This document shows, piece after piece, positions 6,904-12,287 of a stretch of DNA of 12,287 nucleotides. A program made the translations under genes and the position numbers. The stretch comes from Lachnospiraceae bacterium (GTDB lineage: Bacteria; Bacillota; Clostridia; Lachnospirales; Lachnospiraceae), in the NCBI GenBank assembly GCA_900764225.1, contig CAAFNG010000430.1, positions 1 through 12,287 on the forward strand, given 5' to 3'. Within the stretch, counting starts at the first letter, position 1, and each line of letters begins with the position of its first letter. A model generated the notes under the pieces. It did no database searches. It had not been told where the DNA came from and worked only from the letters and a program-made list of their open reading frames with translations.

Positions 6904-7174
6904 CTTTCAGTGAAGATATCGTACTTGCACGGTTTCCCTGAAGAACCTTCTGTCCCTCCGGTGTGGAAACCACCTCCAGAAAAGGTATGGAAGAACACCG
7001 TATTGATCGACGGTTCCGTCCTCATTCTGTGTATAACGATCCATTCCTCCCATAAAAAACGCTGCATTTCCCTGCTGAAATCTGTCCGGCTGTTGTCTCC
7101 GGTCCGCATCCGGTCAGCATTGAAATAACCAATGCTCCTGTCAGTAGCATAGAACATATCTGTCTGCTCTTCAT
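6904..7174 (-). pseudogene. Extracellular solute-binding lipoprotein relic, fused to the kinase
   Basis: ATG 7174 has a strong AGGAGG site five bases upstream. The product starts as a lipoprotein: basic MKSR, hydrophobic core, lipobox LTGC with Cys23. After QISAG the frame shifts to GNAAFFMGGMDRYTQ and YGVLPY, then shifts again to FLEVVSTPEGQKVLQGN and ends ISSLKGG, running in frame into the kinase. GNAAFFMGG, YGVLPY and FLEVVSTPEGQKVL fit conserved stretches near the C-terminal third of ABC sugar-type solute-binding proteins. A full protein has about 400-450 residues; about 90 remain in three pieces. A binding lipoprotein next to a sensor kinase is a common arrangement for sugar sensing in this group, so the pair was probably a nutrient-sensing operon. 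The order of pieces is clear; the substrate is unknown. Confidence 0.7.
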
Positions 7175-7219
7175 CCGTTCCTCCTTTCGTTTTTATGTAC
7201 ACGGTGTCTTATTAAGCTG

Positions 7220-7249
7220 ATTATACCCGACTGTACTGTTTTTTTGCAA
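7220..7249 (-). promoter_or_regulatory. Promoter of the lipoprotein/kinase relic
   Basis: On the minus strand TTGCAA (7244-7249) and a perfect TATAAT (7220-7225) are separated by 18 bases. It appears intact although the genes behind it are destroyed, so a non-coding or nonsense transcript may still be made. Confidence 0.65.
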
Positions 7250-7304
7250 ACATAGATAATTTTTGCATAGACTAACAGATTGCCCAAAGATTACTGCCGA
7301 ACTG

Positions 7305-7313
7305 TGCTATAAT
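7305..7313 (+). promoter_or_regulatory. Extended -10 promoter of the HAD/NhaC unit
   Basis: TGTGCTATAAT contains TATAAT at 7308-7313 with the TGn extension. No convincing -35 box is seen at 17 bases. The 5' leader is about 35 bases, with AAGGAG before the HAD start. Confidence 0.68.
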
Positions 7314-7354
7314 ATTCCATATCACAAAATACACAATTTAAGGAGATTTTTTCC

Positions 7355-8158
7355 ATGTTACCAAAACTTATCGCTCTTGATATTGACGGTACACTTACCA
7401 ATGACGAAAAAAAGATTACTGCTGACACCCTCAACACCCTTCTGGAGCTTCAGAAAAAAGGCGTCCGGATCATGCCGGCCTCCGCCAGACCGATTCCCGG
7501 ACTTTATTCTGTTTCCGATAAATTAAAGCTCACTGAGCATCACGGAATTCTCATGGCCTACAACGGCGGAAAGGTTATCGATGCCACAGACGGAACCATT
7601 CTCTCAGAAACGCATATTGATGTGGAAATCGCCCTCTCTATTCTTCTCTTTCTGAAATCTCTTCCTGTAACTGTGATCCTGGACGACGGAAAACGCTTCT
7701 ACGTTGAAGATTCTCATGGATATAAAGTGGAATACGAATGCTGGAATAATCAGATGGAATGCACGGAGGTCGACAGTCTGATGAATTTTCTCAATTTCTC
7801 CCCTGTAAAGATTCTGCTGTCCGTGGATCCGGAACAGATTTTGAATGTCCAGAATGCAATCCGCGCACAGCTTTCAGATGAGCTGAGTGTTGTCCGCACA
7901 GCACCATTTTATCTGGAGATCATTCCCGCTTCCATCAATAAAGGAAAAGCTCTTCTCGAAGTATGCAACCGGCTTGGAATCAATCCTGCTGATACCGCTG
8001 CATTCGGAGATTCCGAAAACGATATCCCGATGATCCAGACTGCCGGCTGTGGCATTGCCATGGAAAATGCGGAAGACGCTGTGAAAGCGTCAGCTAATAA
8101 GGTTACACTGTCCAATAATTCGGATGGTATTGCATATGCTCTTAGAGAATTTTTTTAG
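7355..8158 (+). CDS. Cof-type HAD-IIB hydrolase (sugar/nucleotide phosphatase-like)
   Basis: A cytoplasmic HAD-superfamily phosphatase of the Cof/YidA subfamily (type IIB cap), expected to dephosphorylate sugar phosphates or related metabolites with Mg2+. The 267 residues match the family length. Motif I is ALDIDGTL (Asp9 nucleophile, Asp11 acid/base). Motif II is Ser43 in PASARP, where the family usually has SGR or TGR, so Ala44 is slightly unusual. Motif III is Lys196 in INKGKAL. Motif IV is FGDSENDIPM (Asp219, Asp223). The cap lies between residues of about 85 and 190. The start at 7355 has AAGGAG at a normal distance. It shares a transcript with the NhaC-like relic 12 bases downstream. 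The exact substrate cannot be told from sequence. Confidence 0.93.
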   Translation: MLPKLIALDIDGTLTNDEKKITADTLNTLLELQKKGVRIMPASARPIPGLYSVSDKLKLTEHHGILMAYNGGKVIDATDGTILSETHIDVEIALSILLFLKSLPVTVILDDGKRFYVEDSHGYKVEYECWNNQMECTEVDSLMNFLNFSPVKILLSVDPEQILNVQNAIRAQLSDELSVVRTAPFYLEIIPASINKGKALLEVCNRLGINPADTAAFGDSENDIPMIQTAGCGIAMENAEDAVKASANKVTLSNNSDGIAYALREFF

Positions 8159-8170
8159 GAGAAGACTGAT

Positions 8171-9217
8171 ATGGAATTTCTGTTTCTGGCACTTTTTGCC
8201 ATCAGTCTGCTACTTTGTGTGATCAGCCTTCTGACCGCTGTCTGACGGGCATGCGGATCCATTGCCTACATCGTATATTATGCCTCCGCCATATGCAGGC
8301 CGTCGGTCATGCTGCTAGCCTCCTTTCTTCTGTGCTGCCTGGTTTCTTTTCTTACCGGTACTTCTTTCGGAAGTGCCGCTACCATCGGCGTGATCTGTAT
8401 GACCATGGCTGACAGTATGGGAATTCCTTCTATATATACAGGTGGTGCGATCCTGGCAGGGATTTTTTTCGGCGACCGCTGTTCACCGGTTTCCACCAGC
8501 GCGCTTCTGGTCAGTGAACTGACAAAGACAGATCTTTTTTCCAATATCCGGAATATGCTCAGGAGCGCCCTGGTTCCTTTTGCCCTCTCCTGTATTATTT
8601 ATGCAGTACTTGGATGGACGCTGCATGCCGGCACTTCTGCAGATTCTACAAGAAATTTGCTGCAGAATTACTATCATTTTACGCCGCTGATGCTGCTTCC
8701 GGTTGTCCTGGTACTGGTGCTTTCTCTTCTTCGTATAGACATAAAAAAGACCATCGCCATCAGTGTATTGATGGGAATGGTCCTGGCTGTAACTGTACAG
8801 CATTTTTCTATATCGGAGCTTCCTGCTCTTTGTTTTTCAGGTTTTTCGCCTGCGGATAAAAATATCGCCGCACTTATGGGCGGTGGCGGATTTCTTTCCA
8901 TGGCCCGGGTCTACGTGATCGTGGGAATTTCTTCCTGCTATTCCGGTATGTTTGAGGGAACCGGTTTTCTCAGTGGGATCGAAGCTATGATGAAGAGGTT
9001 AAGTTCACGGATCACACCTTATGGTGCTACCTTTCTGACTTCTGTCATCACTTCAGCAATCTCCTGCAATCAGACACTTGCCATTATGTTAACCGACCAG
9101 CTCTGCCGCGCAGACAATCCGGAAAAAGATTCCTTTGCCCTGGATCTGGAAAACAGTGCTAACCTGGTCTATTCCGTTTTTACTGTAAGATCTCTGACCC
9201 ATCTGTATTTCTTATAA
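8171..9217 (+). pseudogene. NhaC-type Na+/H+ antiporter, N-terminal deletion, nonsense codon, truncated C-terminus
   Basis: AGGAG precedes ATG 8171, giving a first membrane helix (MEFLFLALFAISLLLCVIS), then LLTAV and TGA (8243-8245). In the same frame the sequence continues RACGSIAYIVYYASA, then SFLTGTSFGSAATIGV, GAILAGIFFGDRCSPVS, MGGGGFLSM and CNQTLAIML, all typical of NhaC-family antiporters. Relatives read TALWRAxGTIxYIVYY, so TGA stands where TGG (Trp) is expected. N-terminal material between the first helix and this motif is too short, suggesting an in-frame deletion of several dozen residues. The C-terminus is also lost: homology stops after ALDLENSANLV near 9170, where the 3' end of the convergent MATE gene begins, and the usual final helices (PWSIA region) are missing. 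Membrane transport activity is not expected. Confidence 0.85.
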
Positions 9218-10524
9218 TTACGATATACCGCGGGGATTTTTACAAATTCATCCAGACTGACCACGAAATAAACAGCAAGTACAGGCAATTTCAGTATAAA
9301 GGCTGCGATCAGCCCCAATGGAACAATAATGCACCACATGGTAATACAGTCGCAATAAAGACCAAATCTGCTGTCACCGCCTGCACAGAAAATTCCGCTG
9401 ATGGTGACACCATTTACAGAACGTCCGATCATATAATAGGCACAGATTAGAAGCATTCCCTGCAGATATTCCCGTGACACAGTGCTTAAATTAGCCACAC
9501 GAAGGATCAGCGGACTACACGCCAGAAGGATCAGCCCTGATACGATTCCACTTGCCACAGCCAGTCTGCAAAGCCTTCCTCCGTATTCTCTTGCAGTATC
9601 TGGTTTCCCGGCACCAAGCTCATTTCCTACCATGATACCGCCGCCATTTCCAAGTCCCATGCAAAAGCAGGCTGCCAGATTTTTCACAATGTTTGCAATA
9701 GAGTTGGCTGCTACCGCATCCGTTCCCAGATGTCCCATGATCACAGAATACATGGAAAATCCGGTTCCCCAGACAATCTCATTGCAGATAACCGGCGTTG
9801 TATATTTCCAGAAATCCCTTCGCAGAATGATATCGTTTCTCAAAAGATATTTAGCCCGGAGTTTCACCTGATCCTTCCTGCTCGTTTCACATACACACCA
9901 GACCACTTCGATCACACGAGCTGTAACTGTTGCCAGTGCCGCTCCTGCGATCTCCATACGCGGAATTCCAAATAATCCGTAAATCAGCACTGCGTTGATA
10001 AAAATATTGATGATCACGCTGGTTGCGCTGATCATACTGCTCTTTCCGGCTCTTCCACTGTTCTTTAAGATGCAGAGATACATCTGAGAAATTCCGGTAA
10101 GCAGATAGGAAACTGCGATCACTCTGAGATACACAGATCCACCCCTGATCAGAACCGGATCATTGGTAAAAATCTTCATCAGCAGCCCCGGAACCAACAA
10201 TGCCGACAGCGTAAACAGCAGCGAGATCAATGTTGTGATCTTCATCACATAAGCAAAAATCCTCTCAACAGCAGGAATATCACCTTTTCCCCAGTACTGA
10301 GCTGCCAAAAGTGAAAGTCCGATCGTCATAGCTTCCAGAAGAAGACTGTGAATAAACGTCACCTGCCCTGCAAGAGATACTGCAGACAAAGAGTTCTGAG
10401 AAATCATTCCAAGCATCAAAGCATCAGATGCACTGACAAGAGCCAGCATAAACTGCTGGAACGCAATGGGCATTACAAGACTCATAAGTTTTTTGGTAAA
10501 TGCAGAATCTCTTTTATTTTTCAT
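9169..10524 (-). CDS. MATE family multidrug/metabolite exporter
   Basis: An intact MATE exporter of 451 residues with about 12 hydrophobic helices, expected to expel organic cations or other toxic compounds in exchange for Na+ or H+. The N-terminal half shows MPIAFQQFMLALVSASDALMLG; the C-terminal half shows CNEIVWGTGFSMYSVIMG, GLGNGGGIMVGNELG and GIFCAGGDSRFG, where the two-fold MATE repeat is recognisable. I place the start at 10524 (MKNKRDSAF), because the frame upstream of it lies inside the acetyltransferase gene. This ATG overlaps the acetyltransferase stop (10514-10516) by 11 bases, so translation is probably coupled; its own ribosome site is weak. Its 3' end overlaps the broken NhaC frame by 49 bases. 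The substrate is unknown. Confidence 0.92.
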   Translation of the reverse strand: MKNKRDSAFTKKLMSLVMPIAFQQFMLALVSASDALMLGMISQNSLSAVSLAGQVTFIHSLLLEAMTIGLSLLAAQYWGKGDIPAVERIFAYVMKITTLISLLFTLSALLVPGLLMKIFTNDPVLIRGGSVYLRVIAVSYLLTGISQMYLCILKNSGRAGKSSMISATSVIINIFINAVLIYGLFGIPRMEIAGAALATVTARVIEVVWCVCETSRKDQVKLRAKYLLRNDIILRRDFWKYTTPVICNEIVWGTGFSMYSVIMGHLGTDAVAANSIANIVKNLAACFCMGLGNGGGIMVGNELGAGKPDTAREYGGRLCRLAVASGIVSGLILLACSPLILRVANLSTVSREYLQGMLLICAYYMIGRSVNGVTISGIFCAGGDSRFGLYCDCITMWCIIVPLGLIAAFILKLPVLAVYFVVSLDEFVKIPAVYRNYKKYRWVRDLTVKTE

Positions 10525-11137
10525 TGATCTTCTTCCAGGCTTCCTCGTCAAATCTGCGGTTTTTAAAATAATACGGTCTGTCTTCTTCTGTAATCTCACG
10601 GATCACTTTGCAGGGATTTCCGGCTGCACATACGTTATCCGGAATGTCTTTCGTAACCACACTTCCGGCTCCGATCACAACATTATTTCCGATCTTTACA
10701 CCTGGAAGGATGCAGCAGCTTCCGCCGACCCACACATTGTCTCCTATGGTAATGGGAATTCCGTACTCATATGCTGAATTCCTGCTTTCCGGGTGAATCG
10801 GATGCCCGGCTGTATAAATTCCCACATTGGGTCCAATTAAAACATTATCTCCTATGGTGATCTTTCCCACATCCAGCATCACACAGTTCGTATTTGCATA
10901 AAAATTTTCGCCAACTTCAATGTGGCTTCCATATTCACAGTAAAACGGCGGTTCAAAGTATACATTCTTTTTATGCTTCATGCCTGTACGGTTCAGACAC
11001 GCCATTCCTTTCTCCGGTTCAAACGGCATTACCTGATTATATTCTCTGATCATCTTTTTGGTTTCTTTTTGCTGTGCCAGCACCGCGTCATCTGAAATAT
11101 AAGCCATGCCATGGTCTCTCCTGTAAATGCTATCCAT
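10514..11137 (-). CDS. Maltose/galactoside-type O-acetyltransferase (left-handed beta-helix)
   Basis: A cytoplasmic acetyl-CoA dependent sugar O-acetyltransferase of the Maa/LacA/NodL group, 207 residues (family about 185-205). The N-terminal Mac domain ends near residue 50. Hexapeptide repeats follow: IEVGENFYANTN, ITIGDNVLIGPNVGIYTAGHP with the catalytic histidine His112, ITIGDNVWVGG, and VKIGNNVVIGAGSVVTKDIP. The C-terminus has AAGNPCKVIRE, the typical AGNPAKV loop. The start at 11137 is supported by AGGAGG eight bases upstream; a later Met (residue 11) has no such site. The first residues (MDSIYRRDHGMAYI) replace the common MTEKEKMLAG. It is the first gene of a two-gene unit with the MATE exporter and divergent from an AraC regulator. 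Its sugar substrate cannot be determined. Confidence 0.92.
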   Translation of the reverse strand: MDSIYRRDHGMAYISDDAVLAQQKETKKMIREYNQVMPFEPEKGMACLNRTGMKHKKNVYFEPPFYCEYGSHIEVGENFYANTNCVMLDVGKITIGDNVLIGPNVGIYTAGHPIHPESRNSAYEYGIPITIGDNVWVGGSCCILPGVKIGNNVVIGAGSVVTKDIPDNVCAAGNPCKVIREITEEDRPYYFKNRRFDEEAWKKINEK

Positions 11138-11189
11138 AAAAAAATCCTCCTGTATCTTTTTCTCTTCAATTGTTTTATAATTTTGTATG

Positions 11190-11218
11190 ATTATATTGTG
11201 ATTTTAGATATTTTTCTA
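11190..11218 (-). promoter_or_regulatory. Candidate promoter of the acetyltransferase/MATE unit
   Basis: On the minus strand TAGAAA (11213-11218) and a perfect TATAAT (11190-11195) are 17 bases apart, with a leader of about 45 bases to ATG 11137. The region is very A/T-rich, so other hexamers occur. An AraC promoter must also lie in these 126 bases, but I could not fix it. Confidence 0.45.
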
Positions 11219-11263
11219 TCAGTTTACTATCTAACTTTATAACAATCCTGTGAGGTTAATAAA

Positions 11264-12187
11264 ATGATTACTATAGATGTAAAAGAGGATCTTTCAGAAA
11301 ATGTGATCTACGATTATGCTGACTGTCAGGCTGGCATCCATTACGATCTGCTTTCCAGTTACCCAAATTATTCCGGTGTCAGCCACTGGCACGACGATAT
11401 TGAACTGATCCTGATTCTTTCCGGAGAGATGAAGTACAACGTCAACGGAAATATTTTTCCGCTCCATAAGAATGAGGGGATCTTCGTGAATTCCCGCCAG
11501 CTCCATTTTGGCTTTTCGGACACTCACACAGAATGTATTTTTCTCTGTATCCTGCTCCATCCGATTCTTTTATGTGCCTCACCGGCATACGAAAAGAGCT
11601 TCGTCCTTCCGGTCATCCGAAACTACGAAGCTCCTTTTGTCCTTCTCTCTCCAAAAATCTCCTGGCAGCAAAAGATTCTGGATGAGATCCGTTTTCTTTT
11701 CAAACATCGGAAAGATAAAACAGCACCTCTGAAGATCCTGTCTTCTTTCTCCTGCATCTGGGCAATGCTTTATGAAAATATTTCTTCCTCCGGCGCAGAA
11801 ACACATATTGACAATGATCTTTCTGCGATCCGAAATATGACAGATTTTATCCAGAAAAATTATACCGTCAAAATTTCTCTGGAAGAGATCGCCGCTGCCG
11901 GTTCTGTGGGAATCAGTAAATGCTGCCGGCTTTTTTCCAGATATTTTTCCCAGACGCCCAACAATTATCTCAACAATTACCGTCTTGCCAAAAGCGGCGA
12001 TCTTCTGCGGGAAACTTCTCTTTCCATAACAGAAATCGCCCTTTCCACAGGCTTTAACAGTGCCAGCTATTATGCTGAATCCTTCCGGAAATGGGCCGGT
12101 ATCAGTCCGGGAGAATTCCGGAAAAACAGGTCGATTCCTTCTGTTCGTACATGGAATGATCTGCATAACAGGGATGGGAACCAGTGA
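11264..12187 (+). CDS. AraC-family transcription regulator with cupin sensor domain
   Basis: A 307-residue regulator. The N-terminal cupin-like domain (about residues 20-110) shows the HWHDDIEL strand with His41 and His43 and a GxMKYNVNG turn, followed by HKNEGIFVNSRQLHFG, as in sugar-responsive AraC proteins. The C-terminal double HTH (about residues 190-290) shows ISLEEIAAAGSVGISKCCRLF in the first motif and ITEIALSTGFNSASYYAESFRKWAGISPGEFR in two pieces in the second, matching the AraC signature. GTGAGG lies about ten bases before the ATG. It is divergent from the acetyltransferase/MATE unit and so probably controls it in response to a carbohydrate or related ligand. The last 13 codons (from 12148) lie in an inverted duplication at the contig end, so the true C-terminus after about residue 295 is uncertain. 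Confidence 0.9.
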   Translation: MITIDVKEDLSENVIYDYADCQAGIHYDLLSSYPNYSGVSHWHDDIELILILSGEMKYNVNGNIFPLHKNEGIFVNSRQLHFGFSDTHTECIFLCILLHPILLCASPAYEKSFVLPVIRNYEAPFVLLSPKISWQQKILDEIRFLFKHRKDKTAPLKILSSFSCIWAMLYENISSSGAETHIDNDLSAIRNMTDFIQKNYTVKISLEEIAAAGSVGISKCCRLFSRYFSQTPNNYLNNYRLAKSGDLLRETSLSITEIALSTGFNSASYYAESFRKWAGISPGEFRKNRSIPSVRTWNDLHNRDGNQ

Positions 12188-12287
12188 ACCAACGGGGGCG
12201 GGGGGGGAAAAGTGTTTTTTCTCCCTCTTCCCCCCGTCCCCGTTGGTTCACTGGTTCCCATCCCTGTTATGCAGATCATTCCATGTA
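12148..12287. repeat. Fold-back inverted repeat at contig end, with REP-like GC-rich palindrome
   Basis: Bases 12148-12197 and 12238-12287 are perfect 50-base reverse complements around a 40-base G/C-rich and T-rich centre. The left arm includes the end of the AraC reading frame and its stop, and the right arm ends exactly at the last base of the window. A natural terminator would not repeat 40 bases of coding sequence, so a fold-back read or assembly artefact is likely. The inner part (GTGAACCAACGGGG / CCCCGTTGGTTCAC) resembles intergenic REP-type palindromes I recall from Clostridia. A genuine repeat of this kind could be what stopped the assembly. Confidence 0.8.

Noticed and set aside
6861..7202. 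113-codon minus-strand frame starting at 7202
   Set aside because: The lipoprotein start at 7174 in another frame has the AGGAGG and lipobox; this frame only picks up solute-binding homology after a frameshift.
8171..8245. 24-codon hydrophobic peptide (toxin-like) after the HAD gene
   Set aside because: After its TGA the same frame continues directly with NhaC sequence, so it is the front of the broken antiporter.
10525..10599. Upstream start for the MATE exporter, 25 residues longer
   Set aside because: The extension is a basic out-of-frame reading of the acetyltransferase C-terminus and does not fit MATE N-termini; ATG 10524 is preferred.
12198..12237. Rho-independent terminator of the AraC gene
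   Set aside because: The arms duplicate coding sequence and run to the last base of the contig, which points to a fold-back; a shorter natural hairpin inside it cannot be separated.
1..12287. CRISPR array, tRNA/rRNA, insertion sequence, prophage or defence genes
   Set aside because: No spaced direct repeats, RNA folds, transposase, integrase, or phage or defence domains were found on either strand.

Overview
The window looks like one complete draft contig of a gut-type Firmicute, probably Lachnospiraceae. This is inferred from moderate GC, strong AGGAGG ribosome sites, and the gene families: PepV, C_GCAxxG_C_C protein, multi-domain sensor kinases with receiver domains, and paired MATE exporters. 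Both contig ends carry technical sequence. Bases 1-27 are a Nextera transposase adapter. The last ~140 bases are a fold-back with 50-base perfect inverted arms ending exactly at the final base.

Layout. 28-482 (-): 5' part of a YxjG/YxjH-type MetE-like methionine synthase, with ATA where the start codon should be. It has a good promoter and a MET-box-like palindrome about 66 bases upstream of the inferred transcription start. 674-1920 (-): relics of a LysR regulator, a FUSC-type membrane protein, a MATE exporter reduced to 45 codons, and a MarR regulator without its N-terminus. 1990-3348 (+): intact PepV dipeptidase with a strong terminator. 3444-4795 (-): decayed hybrid sensor kinase. 5088-5501 (+): intact C_GCAxxG_C_C protein. 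5502-7174 (-): a collapsed locus holding a solute-binding lipoprotein and a second hybrid kinase. 7355-9217 (+): intact Cof-type HAD phosphatase followed by a broken NhaC-type antiporter. 9169-11137 (-): intact acetyltransferase and MATE exporter, overlapping by 11 bases. 11264-12187 (+): divergent AraC-family regulator.

The main theme is decay confined to certain genes. Enzymes and the acetyltransferase/MATE/AraC unit are open and keep their key residues. Sensory, regulatory and transport genes between them have internal deletions, frameshifts and nonsense codons. Both kinases have lost the histidine phosphoacceptor box, by different deletions. The clean neighbours argue against general sequencing error, so this looks like gene erosion in progress. 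Assembly error at individual junctions cannot be excluded from the sequence alone.

I saw no CRISPR array, RNA gene, insertion sequence, prophage or clear new defence system. The most informative leads are the MET-box promoter beside a LysR relic, the ATA start, the parallel loss of kinase H-boxes, and a shared promoter type (CTGTGYTATAAT) in front of three of the intact genes.
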